Notes under the pieces: generated by a model
Told to the model about the DNA's origin: nothing
The model's input: the letters and a program-made list of their open reading frames with translations, nothing else
Databases searched by the model: none
Position numbers and translations under genes: made by a program
From: Ruminococcus difficilis
Lineage (GTDB): Bacteria; Bacillota_A; Clostridia; Oscillospirales; Acutalibacteraceae
Assembly (NCBI RefSeq): GCF_016680995.1
Contig: NZ_JAEQMG010000041.1
Location: forward strand, 1 to 64,000
Length of the DNA: 64,000 nt
Direction: 5' to 3'
In this document: in pieces, positions 49,439 to 59,506 of the stretch
Numbering within the stretch: the first letter of the stretch is position 1
Layout: each line of letters begins with the position of its first letter

Positions 49439-50131
49439 ATGGTATTTTATAATTTGAACTATCTGATCTATATGCTGCCGTGTTTCATTTTGTCGCTGAT
49501 CTGCAATATCGCGGTCAAATCGAGCTTCAGCAAGTATTCACAGATCGCGAATTCCAGACATCTCACCGGTGCTCAGGCGGCACAGCAGGTGTTGTCGGCA
49601 CACGGTGTGACCGGTGTTCGTATCGAACCGGTACAGGGCAATCTGACGGATCATTTTGATCCGCGCACGAATGTGATCCGTCTCTCCGAATCCGTCTATA
49701 ACGCCGCTACCGTATCGGCGGTGGGCGTAGCCTGTCACGAAGCGGGTCACGCGGTTCAGCACGCCGAGGGTTATCTGCCCAACAAGATCCGTTCGGCGAT
49801 CGTCCCGATGGCAAACTTCGGCTCCCGATTGAGCTGGCTCTTTTTGGTAGTCGGATTACTGCTGCCCGCAAAATACGACTTTGTACTGATCATCGGTATC
49901 GTGCTGTTTTCCTTATCGGTACTGTTCACGCTGGTCACACTGCCGGTCGAGTTCAACGCGTCAAATCGCGCGCTGAAAACGATCAAAGAAACCAACATGC
50001 TCAACCCTGATGAATACAGCGGCGCGAAAAAGGTATTGAGCGCCGCGGCAATGACCTATGTTGCCGCCGCCGCGACGTCGATCGCACAGCTCCTGCGTCT
50101 GGTGATGATCGCGAATAACCGCAGAAGATAA
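49439..50131 (+). CDS. YugP-like neutral zinc metallopeptidase
   Basis: Membrane-anchored zinc peptidase of 230 residues (Zn_peptidase_2 type). The active-site motif is CHEAGHAVQHAEGY near residue 100, with hydrophobic helices at the start and around residues 135-170 and 195-225. The function of the family is not established. It lies between fmt and rsmB, a common position in Clostridia. Confidence 0.88.
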   Translation: MVFYNLNYLIYMLPCFILSLICNIAVKSSFSKYSQIANSRHLTGAQAAQQVLSAHGVTGVRIEPVQGNLTDHFDPRTNVIRLSESVYNAATVSAVGVACHEAGHAVQHAEGYLPNKIRSAIVPMANFGSRLSWLFLVVGLLLPAKYDFVLIIGIVLFSLSVLFTLVTLPVEFNASNRALKTIKETNMLNPDEYSGAKKVLSAAAMTYVAAAATSIAQLLRLVMIANNRRR

Positions 50132-50162
50132 ACTACTATACATTATTGCAGAGGAAATAATC

Positions 50163-51497
50163 ATGGCTAATGTCAGATCCATCGCGCATAACGTGCTGTA
50201 CCGCGTGCTCTATGAGGACGCGTATTCTGCCATTGCCATCAATAACGCCGTTCATAAAGAAAACCTCAGCGGCGTGGATGTTTCCTTCTTGTCGGCGCTG
50301 GTATACGGCGTGTTGGAACGCAAGCTGACGCTGGAGTATATCATCCGTCAGTATTCGTCCATCCGTATCAAAAAGATCGAAAAGGGTACGCTGATCGTCC
50401 TGTATCTGGGTATGTATCAGCTGATCTATATGGATAAGGTGCCCGACAGTGCCGCTGTCAATGAGAGCGTTAAGCTCTGCAAACAGCTCAGGCTGTATAA
50501 AAGCTCCGGCTTCGTCAACGCGATCCTGCGCAATTTTGTGCGCGCGGATAAAGCGTATTGTCTGCCGGATCAGCAAAACATCGTCAAATATTTCAGCGTG
50601 GTCTATTCCTGTCCCGAAAGCATGGTGACGGAACTGATCGCGACATACGGACAGGATTTGACAGAGAAGGCGCTGCGGGGGATCCTCGGCAGACCGCCGA
50701 TCACCGTCCGCGTCAATACGCTGAAAACCGATAAATCCACATTGAGAAGAGAACTGGAAAAGCAAGGCGCGACAGTAGATGATATTTCTTTTTTAGAAAA
50801 TTCATTGAATCTCAGCGCCGCGGGAAGTATCGATCAGCTCCCGCAATACAGAGAAGGTCACTTCTTTGTAGAGGACGCGGCGTCACAGCTGTGTGCCGAG
50901 ATCCTCGGCGCTCAGCCCGATGAAACGATCGCGGACGTCTGTGCCGCTCCGGGCGGCAAATCGCTCTATTCCGCGATCCGCATGGAGAACAGGGGAGCGA
51001 TCTACTCCTATGATATCCATGAGCATAAGATTAAACTGATGGAGGACAACGCTCGTCGACTGGGTATTTCGATCATCCGGACTGCCCTCAGAGACGCGTC
51101 GTCAGCATGTGAACTGCCAGCTTGTGACAGGATCCTGTGTGATGTTCCGTGCTCGGGATGGGGTATCCTTCGTCGAAAGCCCGAAATTCGTTACAAAACA
51201 GACACAAATATTGACAACTTGACAAAGTTGCAATACAGTATATTGTGTATGAGTATAAAGGATCTACCCTCAGATAGTGTTTTGGTCTATTCGACCTGCA
51301 CACTCCGCAAGAAGGAGAACCATGATATCATCAGTCGTTTTCTGGAGGAGCACCCTGATTTTGTCGGCGAGCCGATCAAGCTGCCCGAAGGGATCGATCA
51401 CATCATCGAGGAAGAGCCGTATTGCCTGACCCTTTTGCCCGGCGTTTATGATACGGACGGATTCTTTATCGCAAAGCTCAGGAGGAGACCGACATGA
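50163..51497 (+). CDS. rsmB: 16S rRNA (cytosine-967 C5) methyltransferase
   Basis: SAM-dependent rRNA methylase of 444 residues. The N-terminal NusB-like domain covers about 1-140. The catalytic domain has the SAM loop DVCAAPGGKSLYSA, the active cysteine in CDVPCSGWGILRRKPEI and the second cysteine in VYSTCTLRKKEN. Its stop overlaps rlmN (ATGA). Confidence 0.95.
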   Translation: MANVRSIAHNVLYRVLYEDAYSAIAINNAVHKENLSGVDVSFLSALVYGVLERKLTLEYIIRQYSSIRIKKIEKGTLIVLYLGMYQLIYMDKVPDSAAVNESVKLCKQLRLYKSSGFVNAILRNFVRADKAYCLPDQQNIVKYFSVVYSCPESMVTELIATYGQDLTEKALRGILGRPPITVRVNTLKTDKSTLRRELEKQGATVDDISFLENSLNLSAAGSIDQLPQYREGHFFVEDAASQLCAEILGAQPDETIADVCAAPGGKSLYSAIRMENRGAIYSYDIHEHKIKLMEDNARRLGISIIRTALRDASSACELPACDRILCDVPCSGWGILRRKPEIRYKTDTNIDNLTKLQYSILCMSIKDLPSDSVLVYSTCTLRKKENHDIISRFLEEHPDFVGEPIKLPEGIDHIIEEEPYCLTLLPGVYDTDGFFIAKLRRRPT

Positions 51498-52525
51498 CGG
51501 ATATCAAGTCGATGAATCTTTCTGAGATGACAGCATATCTTGTGGAGAACGGCTTTGAAAAGTTCCGTTCCAAGCAGGTGCTCAACTGGATCAAACAGGA
51601 TGTCACATCCTTTGATGATATGAAGAATATTCCGCAAAAGCTGCGGAACTTTCTGAAATCTGACGCGTATCTTGCCTGTGCCGAGATCGTTCGCGTTCAG
51701 CGCTCGAGGCTCGATGACACTGTCAAATACCTGTTCCGTCTTTATGACGGCGAGTATGTCGAGGGCGTGTTGATGCACTATCACCACGGCAGGACGATGT
51801 GTATCTCCTCGCAGGTCGGCTGTAAGATGGGCTGTACCTTTTGCGCGACAGGTAAAAGCGGCTTTTCCCGCTCTTTGACCGCGTCCGAGATGGTCGCACA
51901 GATCCGCAGTGCCGAGATCGACTGCGGCGAGCGCGTTTCCAATGTCGTTTTGATGGGGATGGGCGAGCCGTTCGACAACTTCGACAACGTCATTCGATTT
52001 TTGAAGCTGGTATCCTCTGAGGATTCGCTTCATATCGGTATGCGGCACATCACGGTATCCACCTGCGGGATCGAACCGCGGATGAAGGAGTTCGCGGATC
52101 TGGAGCTGCAATGCGGCTTGTCCGTATCGCTCCACGCGCCGAATGATATCATGCGTTCGCGCACGATGCCCGTCAACCGCCGATATCCCATCGCTGAGGT
52201 GATGGAAGCGTCGCGCTATTACGTCGATAAGACCAACCGACGGATCACCTTTGAATACGCGCTGATCGACGGCGAGAACGACTCTGATGAAACAGCGAGA
52301 GAGCTCGCGAAATTGCTCAAAGGCTTGCTCTGTCACGTTAACCTGATCCCCGTCAACAATGTGACGGGTGCGGGGTACAAAAAAAGCTCACTGCAAAGGC
52401 AACAGACCTTTGTTGATATATTGTCCGGCTATGGCGTCAACGCCACGGTGCGCCGAACCCTCGGCTCCGACATCGACGCTTCTTGCGGACAACTGAAAAG
52501 AAACTTTACGAAAGGGGATGTATGA
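51494..52525 (+). CDS. rlmN: 23S rRNA (adenine-2503 C2)/tRNA methyltransferase
   Basis: Radical SAM enzyme of 343 residues that methylates A2503 of 23S rRNA and A37 of some tRNAs. The cluster motif is CKMGCTFCATGKSGFSR (CxxxCxxC); the methyl-carrying cysteine is expected near the C-terminal RRTLGSDIDASCGQL. The GMGEPFDNFDNVIRFLK segment is also diagnostic. Confidence 0.96.
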   Translation: MTDIKSMNLSEMTAYLVENGFEKFRSKQVLNWIKQDVTSFDDMKNIPQKLRNFLKSDAYLACAEIVRVQRSRLDDTVKYLFRLYDGEYVEGVLMHYHHGRTMCISSQVGCKMGCTFCATGKSGFSRSLTASEMVAQIRSAEIDCGERVSNVVLMGMGEPFDNFDNVIRFLKLVSSEDSLHIGMRHITVSTCGIEPRMKEFADLELQCGLSVSLHAPNDIMRSRTMPVNRRYPIAEVMEASRYYVDKTNRRITFEYALIDGENDSDETARELAKLLKGLLCHVNLIPVNNVTGAGYKKSSLQRQQTFVDILSGYGVNATVRRTLGSDIDASCGQLKRNFTKGDV

Positions 52526-52526
52526 C

Positions 52527-53252
52527 ATGGAAGTTTTCTCTAAAACCGATATCGGACTGGTCCGCTCGGAAAATCAGGACAGCTCCGCGTATTCTGTCAT
52601 CTCCTCAGACTGCGCATGGGCAGTTGTATGCGATGGTATGGGCGGCGCTAACGGAGGCAAAACGGCTTCTTCTGTCGCTGTCAATTACATTTCTGAATTT
52701 ATCAATCGCGAATTCAAGGAAGATATGGATGACGATGCATTGTATGAGATGCTGGTATCCGCTGTTGACGGTGCCAATCTTTGCGTCTATAAGATGTCGA
52801 TGGAGGATTACGACCTTGCCGGAATGGGTACGACCTGCGATCTGGTTTTTGTTCGCGGAGAGGTCGCCCATGTCGTTCATGTCGGTGACAGCCGTACTTA
52901 TTCGATTCGCGACGGTAAAATACTGCAGATCACAGAGGATCATTCTCTGGTGCAGGAGATGGTTCGCCGCGGTGAGCTGACTCCCGATCAGGCGATGCAC
53001 CATCCCAACAAGAACCTGATCACCAGAGCGCTCGGTATCTCCCATGAGGTTCATATCGATTATATCGAGGCTGAGTTCAGTAAAGGCGACGTCCTGCTGA
53101 TCTGCTCCGACGGTTTGTCCAACTATGTCAGCAAGGCTGATATGGTGCGCACCGTCACGGAACAAAAAGGCGAATTACTCATTGATACATTGGTAGAGAT
53201 TGCGAAACGCCACGGCGGTCATGATAACATCACCGTCACGGTAGTTTACTGA
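52527..53252 (+). CDS. prpC: PP2C-family Ser/Thr protein phosphatase
   Basis: Metal-dependent phosphatase of 241 residues that counteracts PrkC. The motifs are GLVRSENQDS at the start, CDGMGGANGGKTAS, VGDSRTYSIRDGK, ALG and CSDGLSNYV, ending in HGGHDNITVTVV. The ATG at 52527 has better spacing from AAAGGGG than the in-frame ATG at 52518. The pair prpC-prkC is conserved in Firmicutes. Confidence 0.95.
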   Translation: MEVFSKTDIGLVRSENQDSSAYSVISSDCAWAVVCDGMGGANGGKTASSVAVNYISEFINREFKEDMDDDALYEMLVSAVDGANLCVYKMSMEDYDLAGMGTTCDLVFVRGEVAHVVHVGDSRTYSIRDGKILQITEDHSLVQEMVRRGELTPDQAMHHPNKNLITRALGISHEVHIDYIEAEFSKGDVLLICSDGLSNYVSKADMVRTVTEQKGELLIDTLVEIAKRHGGHDNITVTVVY

Positions 53253-53269
53253 GGATTGGAGTGAGTCAC

Positions 53270-55318
53270 ATGGATAAATATACCGGTAAGAAGCTCGACG
53301 GCAGATATGAGATCCGTGAGTTGATCGGCGTAGGCGGTATGGCAAATGTATATCACTGCTATGATACGATCGACGCACGTGAAGTTGCGATCAAGATATT
53401 AAAAGATGAATTTTTGGACAACGAGGATTTTATCCGCCGTTTTAAGAACGAGAGCAAAGCGATCGCTGTATTGAATCATCCGAACATTGTCCGCGTCTAT
53501 GACGTCAGCTTCGGCGATATGATCCAGTACATCGTTATGGAATATATCGACGGCATCACGCTCAAGGAATATATCGATATGCAGAAGGTGCTCGATTGGA
53601 AGGAGACCGTGCACCTTACCACCCAGATCTTAAAGGCGCTGCAGCACGCGCATGAGAACGGCATCGTCCACCGCGATATCAAGCCGCATAACATCATGCT
53701 GCTGCAGGACGGCACCATCAAGGTCACAGACTTCGGTATCGCGCGATTTTCCTCGAACGCGACCCGCACCATGACCGAACAGGCGATCGGTTCCGTTCAT
53801 TACATCGCTCCCGAGCAGGCGAGAGGTGAAAAGACCGACGGCAAGACCGATATCTATTCCGTCGGTGTAATGATGTATGAAATGCTCACCGGCACACTGC
53901 CCTTTGACGGCGATTCCGCCGTGACAGTTGCGTTGATGCAGCTGCAGGCAAAGGCGAAGCGTCCGCGTGAGATCAATCCCGATATCCCCGAGGGTCTGGA
54001 AGAGATCACCATGAAGGCGATGCAGAAGGATCCGGAGGATCGCTATCACTCCGCTGTCGAAATGCTCAGCGATATCGAGCGTTTCCGCCTCAATCCGAGC
54101 ATCCTGTTCCATTATACTTATCATACCGATCCCGCTCCCCCTGAGGATGTCCCCGAGGAAGATTCCAAAAAGGATTATGAAGATCCCGAAGCGGACGCGG
54201 AGGAAGTCTACTACGATGAGGATGTTCCCGTTCGCAGCCCCGTTCTCTCCGCTATCAAGGGTATCATTCTGGCGGCTGTGATCGCGCTGGTCGTTTTCGG
54301 CGGCGTCGCGGCATACCAGGGTTATATTTCCGCTCAGCCGAAGGAGATCGAGGTTCCCGATTTTACCAATATGACGCTGAGTGAGGCGAATGCCAAGAAT
54401 AACGGTAAATTCAACTTCAGCTACATTAGTCGTTACAGTGACGATATTCCTGTCGACACCATTATCGAACAAAGCCCTGCCGGCGGTTCGAAAAAGATGA
54501 AAGAAGGCTCGACCATCGAGCTGGTCGTTAACTCTGCGGATACCTACATAGCCGTCCCTTATATCAACGGCGCTCTCGGCACGGAACAGATCCAGGCGAC
54601 CATCGAAAAAGCCAACCTTGTACCCAAGATCCTGTATGTCGAAAGTGAACAGACCGCGCAGAAGATCGACGGCATTTATCCGCCTACCGGTACACAGGTG
54701 AAGATCGGTTCTCCGGTATATGTTTATGTCTCGAAGGGAGTTACCAAGCCCAGGTTTGTGATGCCCGATATCAAAGGCTATTCTGCCGAAAAGGCGGTCG
54801 CCGCGTTAAAAGAAGCAGGCTTTACTAACTGCAATGTGGAATATGACGACAGGATCGAGGCCGAAAAGGATGAAGTTGTCAGACAGAATCCGATGCAGGG
54901 CAGTGAGGTTCCTTCCGACTATGAGATTACTGTGATCTGTTCCAAGGGATCACAAAAAGAAAAGAAGGTAAACATCGAAGTCGATCTGCCTTCTGAGGTG
55001 ACAACAAGCGTCAGTATGAAGGTGCTGGTTGACGGCGCGGTCGACAATGATAACTCAAAGGACGTTGTACCTTCGTACAGTCCCAAATATAAGATCACGG
55101 TCAAGGTCAAGGATGACGCTACTATTGTCGTCCTGCTGGATGATCAGCAGTACCGTGAGTATAAGGTCGATTACGCAAACAATTCTGTTTCTTTGGCGAA
55201 TTCTTATCCGTATACCCCGAAATCGACGGATGCTCCCGCTACACAGGCGCCCGCCGCTGATGAACCGGAAGAAACTCCTTCCAATCAGGAAGAAGTCGGT
55301 GGATTAACGACAGGATAA
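53270..55318 (+). CDS. prkC: PASTA-domain Ser/Thr protein kinase
   Basis: Membrane receptor kinase of 682 residues sensing cell-wall fragments. Kinase domain 10-275: glycine loop GVGGMA (20-25), catalytic lysine K42, HRD at 134-136, DFG at 154-156. A single membrane helix lies near 324-350 (IKGIILAAVIALVVFGGVAA), preceded by an acidic stretch. Outside are three PASTA domains (about 361-420, 426-490 and 493-560), then an extra beta-rich C-terminal domain and a Pro/Thr/Glu-rich tail. The start at 53270 follows GGAG. In Bacillus PrkC triggers spore germination and phosphorylates translation factors, including the RsgA encoded next. Confidence 0.96.
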   Translation: MDKYTGKKLDGRYEIRELIGVGGMANVYHCYDTIDAREVAIKILKDEFLDNEDFIRRFKNESKAIAVLNHPNIVRVYDVSFGDMIQYIVMEYIDGITLKEYIDMQKVLDWKETVHLTTQILKALQHAHENGIVHRDIKPHNIMLLQDGTIKVTDFGIARFSSNATRTMTEQAIGSVHYIAPEQARGEKTDGKTDIYSVGVMMYEMLTGTLPFDGDSAVTVALMQLQAKAKRPREINPDIPEGLEEITMKAMQKDPEDRYHSAVEMLSDIERFRLNPSILFHYTYHTDPAPPEDVPEEDSKKDYEDPEADAEEVYYDEDVPVRSPVLSAIKGIILAAVIALVVFGGVAAYQGYISAQPKEIEVPDFTNMTLSEANAKNNGKFNFSYISRYSDDIPVDTIIEQSPAGGSKKMKEGSTIELVVNSADTYIAVPYINGALGTEQIQATIEKANLVPKILYVESEQTAQKIDGIYPPTGTQVKIGSPVYVYVSKGVTKPRFVMPDIKGYSAEKAVAALKEAGFTNCNVEYDDRIEAEKDEVVRQNPMQGSEVPSDYEITVICSKGSQKEKKVNIEVDLPSEVTTSVSMKVLVDGAVDNDNSKDVVPSYSPKYKITVKVKDDATIVVLLDDQQYREYKVDYANNSVSLANSYPYTPKSTDAPATQAPAADEPEETPSNQEEVGGLTTG

Positions 55319-55320
55319 AT

Positions 55321-56211
55321 ATGGATCGGAAAACAGGTATTATTATGAAAATCACAGGCGGCTTCTATTATGTAGAAGCCGCCGATAGTGTATATGAGTG
55401 TAAGGCACGCGGAGTTTTTCGCAAGAGAGGAATGACTCCATTGGTCGGTGACGTCGTCGATATCACGGTGCCTGATGACGGCTATTGCTCCATTGATCAT
55501 ATCCATGAACGCCGTAATTCTCTGGTGCGTCCGGCACTGGCGAATCTGGATAATCTGATGATCATCAGCTCTGTCAAAGAACCGGATGTGAATCTGTATT
55601 TGATCGATAAAATGACCGCCGCGGCTGTGAATAAAGAGATCACGCCGATCGTTGTTTTCTCCAAAAGCGACTTGGCGCAGACAGATGATCTGGTCGAGAT
55701 CTATCGCAAGGTCAATATCCCGGCGTTCTCCTTTTCTTCGATTGATAACCAAGGTCTGGATGAGATCAAAGCGGTGCTCAAGGACAAGGTGACCGCTTTT
55801 TGCGGAAACTCCGGAGTAGGGAAGAGCACACTGCTCAACGCGCTGTTTCCCGAGCTGTCGCTCCAAACCGGAGAGATCAGCGATAAGCTCGGTCGCGGCA
55901 GACATACGACCCGTACGGTGGAGCTGTTCAAAAAACACGGCGGTTATATCGCCGATACTCCCGGCTTCTCTACCGTGGACATCGAACGATTTGAGCTGAT
56001 CCGTAAGGATGAGCTGAAGTTCGCGTTTCCTGAGTTTGACGAATACTTCGGTACCTGTCAGTTCAATTCCTGCAATCATGTGTGTGAAAAGGGATGTCGG
56101 GTTTTGGAAGCCGTCGAAGAGGGGATCATCCCTCAATCTCGCCATGACAGTTACGTGAGGATGTATAACGAGGTCAAGGATATCAAGGAATGGCAGATCA
56201 ATAATAAATAA
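55321..56211 (+). CDS. rsgA: Ribosome small subunit-dependent GTPase A
   Basis: Circularly permuted GTPase of 296 residues that helps maturation of the 30S subunit. An N-terminal OB domain precedes the GTPase domain with the P-loop GNSGVGKSTLLNAL and DTPGFSTVDIE; a C-terminal zinc finger has CQFNSCNHVCEKGC. It starts 2 bases after prkC and ends the operon. Confidence 0.96.
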   Translation: MDRKTGIIMKITGGFYYVEAADSVYECKARGVFRKRGMTPLVGDVVDITVPDDGYCSIDHIHERRNSLVRPALANLDNLMIISSVKEPDVNLYLIDKMTAAAVNKEITPIVVFSKSDLAQTDDLVEIYRKVNIPAFSFSSIDNQGLDEIKAVLKDKVTAFCGNSGVGKSTLLNALFPELSLQTGEISDKLGRGRHTTRTVELFKKHGGYIADTPGFSTVDIERFELIRKDELKFAFPEFDEYFGTCQFNSCNHVCEKGCRVLEAVEEGIIPQSRHDSYVRMYNEVKDIKEWQINNK

Positions 56212-56245
56212 CAAAAATCGGGGCAGTTCGCGGTGAACTGCTCCG
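56211..56245. terminator. Terminator between rsgA and the beta-helix gene
   Basis: CGGGGCAGTTC-5-GAACTGCTCCG (one G-U pair). On the minus strand it is followed by ATTTTTGTT, so it ends the converging minus-strand gene and probably slows rsgA transcripts as well. Confidence 0.65.
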
Positions 56246-56266
56246 TATTGATTCTATGATATGATA

Positions 56267-58396
56267 TTAGTTCTTTACGATCTCAACATAGAAGCATTCT
56301 GAATACCAAGGGTTGTAGCGGTTGATCCTGTACTTCGATGTATCGTAGCTGAATACATTGGCTGTGTTATTGTATGCGTTTTTTGTAGTGATCCTGACGA
56401 CGTCAAGCTTGTTGTCGCTTGTATTGCTCGTGATACCGATACGAGACGAGGGGTCTATGTTATCAAAGATGCGGAAGATACATTTGGATGTTGTGTTCTC
56501 GCCGAGGAACGCGTTGGATGCCGTACCGTTGGTGAGCTTGTTGTTGATGATGGTCATCTTTCCGCTGATAATGGGATCGCAGGCGGATGTGTCGCCTTTT
56601 TGCGCGTATAGACCCGCACCGTTATTGACTGCCTTATTGTCTGTTATCTCAACATTTTCCAAAGTGAGGTAGTTCATGGAGTCACACCAGATCGCGCCGC
56701 CGTCGCAGCCGGCGCTGTTCCGGTTCAGCTTTGTGTTCGTTACGGTGAGCGGTACACACATTCCGCCGCCCCTGTATCCGAAGCAGATGCCGCCGCCGTT
56801 GGAGGTAGCCTTGTTATCGATGATCGTGCAGTTGTTGACCTCGGTGGTATAATCGCCGAATATCGCGCCACCCTTTGCTGCGCTGTTGGATTTGATCGTG
56901 CAGTTGTTGATCTTCATCACGCAACCCGTATAGATCGCGCCGCCGTTTTGTCCGGAGTTGTTCTCAAATACAGAGTTGTTGACCGTGACTCTCGAATCTT
57001 TGTTAAACAAAGCGGTGTTTTTGTTGTCGCGGAAGGTCGAATGATCGATGGTTCCGTCGGCGTTCATCTCTGTGACGATCGCACTGTTTGCGTTGTTGAG
57101 GAAGTCTGAGTTTTTGATTTTCAGATCGACATGATCGGCTCTCAGACCGGAGTCGGTCGAATCCTTCACGGTGATGTTATCGAGATTGAGCTTTCCGCCG
57201 CTGACGAGCAATCCGTTGATCGCGCCGCGATTTCCGGTGGAATCGATCACGCTTAAGGTGGCGTTGTCGGATTTGATATCAAATTTTTGGCGTTCGGAAT
57301 GAATGATCGAATGACCGTTCAGATCGAGGGTTACGGTTTTATCTTTGACATACAGCGCGCCGCCGCTGAAGGTAGTACCGTCTTTGTAATAGTAGGTATC
57401 CGCGGAGAGGTTGTTGCTCTTCCAATCCTGCATCAGCTTCATGGTACCGCCGTTCTTGGAGACAGTTGCCCATGCGTCGCCGAAGGAGAACATATTCTTT
57501 GTCTTTCCGCCCACGGTCACCTGTGCTGCTGTCAGGTTATCGATCGTCTTCTTGGTGGTTTCATACGACTTGGCTACTGCTGTCGCTTTCTTTGTATACA
57601 GCTCCATATTCGCCTTGATCGATGACTGTAAGCTGTCCCTGGTCTCCTTGGTGATCGAACCGTTGTTGTAGTCGTAATCAGCCAGAGAATAGGACGCCAT
57701 ACAGCCGGACATCAGGTTGGTGTAGTACAAAGCGTACTGCTCAAGTGTCATATCGTTGAATGCTTGTGCGTCTTTTTTGACCAGATCGGCGTCATTGTTG
57801 TTTCCTTCACTTGTTTTGGAGAGTTCGAGATACTGATCGAATGAAGGCATCCCCTTTAAGCCTGACTGACCGTCGATGATCAGGTTACTCAGATCCTTGA
57901 AGTCTTTGGTGAAGTCTGAGTTTCCGTTAGTAGCGTTCACGATATTGATGTAATCCTGCGCGCATACTTTGTCTTCTTTAAATAACGCGATCTGCGTCAT
58001 CGCTTCTTCGTTGTAGCCCTTTACGCTTGTCAAAATATCGGAAAAACGCTGCAGCTTGTTGATGTTCGACAGTTCCTTGATCTGACTGGACTGTTCGTTA
58101 TAATGGGAATCTATTTTCTCGTTCAGCTCATTGATGAGGTTGACGATATCCTGAGTTGACGGCTCCTTTTCTTTTGTCGCGTCAGCATAGAACGTCTTAA
58201 ACGCGCCAAACAGTCCGTTGGCTATGATGCCCGCGACAGGATTTGATTTGCCGACTAATGAGACCAGAGCGGATGCTCCGCTGAAGAAACCGTCGCTTAC
58301 CGGCGAGGCAGATGCGGTGATCAACATAGTGGAGCCTACCGAGATCATCATGATACATGCCAAAATTGTAGCTATAATACGATGGGTCAATTTCAT
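56267..58396 (-). CDS. Secreted protein: helical N-terminal domain plus right-handed beta-helix
   Basis: An exported protein of 709 residues with no recognised function. A signal peptide covers about 1-30 (ending ITASAS). Residues about 35-300 are predicted helical, starting with a small-residue hydrophobic stretch (ASALVSLVGKSNPVAGIIAN) and then long amphipathic helices; the pattern faintly recalls the helical bundle of pore-forming toxins. Residues about 345-650 are a parallel beta-helix with many NN-S/T and GGAIY/GGAIF turns (for example NGGAIYTGCVMKINNCTIKS), as in pectate-lyase-like or autotransporter-type adhesins. No cell-wall anchor or dockerin is visible. The ATG at 58396 follows AAGGAG; a terminator lies directly downstream. 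Confidence 0.8.
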   Translation of the reverse strand: MKLTHRIIATILACIMMISVGSTMLITASASPVSDGFFSGASALVSLVGKSNPVAGIIANGLFGAFKTFYADATKEKEPSTQDIVNLINELNEKIDSHYNEQSSQIKELSNINKLQRFSDILTSVKGYNEEAMTQIALFKEDKVCAQDYINIVNATNGNSDFTKDFKDLSNLIIDGQSGLKGMPSFDQYLELSKTSEGNNNDADLVKKDAQAFNDMTLEQYALYYTNLMSGCMASYSLADYDYNNGSITKETRDSLQSSIKANMELYTKKATAVAKSYETTKKTIDNLTAAQVTVGGKTKNMFSFGDAWATVSKNGGTMKLMQDWKSNNLSADTYYYKDGTTFSGGALYVKDKTVTLDLNGHSIIHSERQKFDIKSDNATLSVIDSTGNRGAINGLLVSGGKLNLDNITVKDSTDSGLRADHVDLKIKNSDFLNNANSAIVTEMNADGTIDHSTFRDNKNTALFNKDSRVTVNNSVFENNSGQNGGAIYTGCVMKINNCTIKSNSAAKGGAIFGDYTTEVNNCTIIDNKATSNGGGICFGYRGGGMCVPLTVTNTKLNRNSAGCDGGAIWCDSMNYLTLENVEITDNKAVNNGAGLYAQKGDTSACDPIISGKMTIINNKLTNGTASNAFLGENTTSKCIFRIFDNIDPSSRIGITSNTSDNKLDVVRITTKNAYNNTANVFSYDTSKYRINRYNPWYSECFYVEIVKN

Positions 58397-58555
58397 AGTT
58401 TCATCTCCTTGTTGATTGATTATGGGGTGCAATCTTTATGTTGCAACTACAGCATAACAAACAGACCGTGACAACACTTAGACAAAAATGTGAGATTTTT
58501 GAAAGTTTTTTGTTTTTATAAAAATATACTTGCAAAACCCATAAAAGTATGATAA

Positions 58556-58561
58556 TATAAT
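58556..58561 (+). promoter_or_regulatory. Likely -10 box of tRNA-Ala
   Basis: TATAAT eight bases ahead of the mature tRNA 5' end. A TTGCAA at 58530 is 20 bases upstream, further than usual, so the -35 is uncertain. Confidence 0.45.
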
Positions 58562-58569
58562 ACTGCTTT

Positions 58570-58645
<76 letters not shown>

Positions 58646-59442
58646 TATTAATAAATTAAGGAGTTCCAATATGGGGCTCCTTAATTTGTTACTTATAGGA
58701 AAGTGGAGGCGGACGGGATCGAAGGCGAGAGTGCGAAGATGTAAGCGAAAGCGCACATCGCACGCAAAAACGCCATAGCATGGCGTTTTTATCGAGAGCG
58801 TAGATAAGACTTGGGGTCCCCGACACGCCCCGCGTGTTGGGGAGAGGAGGAGCCACGGAGCAAACAAGCCGTATTACACTTGATACGGCGATTAAGCGAA
58901 GTGCGCGACGACGAGGTGACGCTCCGAAGGCGGGGTAGACAGTAACCTACAGAAATAACCCCCGTCCGTCTCCACCATATTAATAATAAAAGGGTACATC
59001 AACAGATGTGCCCTTTTATTGTTACTTATAGAAAGTGGAGAGGGACGGGATCGAAGGCGAGAGTGCGAAGATGTAAGCGAAAGCGCACATCGCACGCAAA
59101 AACGCCATAGCATGGCGTTTTTATCGAGAGCGTAGATAAGACTTGGGGTCCCCGACACGCCCCGCGTGTTGGGGAGAGGAGGAGCCACGGAGCAAACAAG
59201 CCGTATCATGCTTGATACGGCGACTAAGCGAAGTGCGCGACGACGAGGTGTCGCTCCGAAGGCGGGGCAGATAGCAATCTACAAAAATAACCCCCGTCCG
59301 TCTCCACCATATTAATAAATTAAGGAGTCCCGATATGGGGCTCCTTAATTTATTACCGACATAAAGTGGAGACGGACGGGATCGAAGGCAAGAGTGCGAA
59401 GATGTAAGCGTCAGTGTACATCCTACACCATATTACTTACTC
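58646..59442. repeat. Tandem 332-bp array built on the tRNA-Ala 3' end
   Basis: The last 15 bases of the tRNA (CGTCCGTCTCCACCA) recur with their 3' flank at 58963-58977 and 59295-59309, 332 bases apart each time. Each unit holds, in order: ATATTAATAA, a terminator-like hairpin (AATTAAGGAG ... CTCCTTAATT in units 1 and 3, a different AAAAGGG ... CCCTTTT in unit 2), an inverted copy of the tRNA T-arm and acceptor (GTGGAGGCGGACGGGATCGAA), the hairpin AAAAACGCCA-5-TGGCGTTTTT, and the GGGGTCCCC ... GGGGAGAGGAGGA module. Unit 3 is truncated near 59442. Minus-strand open frames across it are tRNA and repeat sequence, not genes. Confidence 0.85.
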
Positions 59443-59506
59443 AAATCGGAGCTCTTTAATATATTATGAATTTACAAAAATGTAATCTCATTTTTCTTTT
59501 ACAGCC

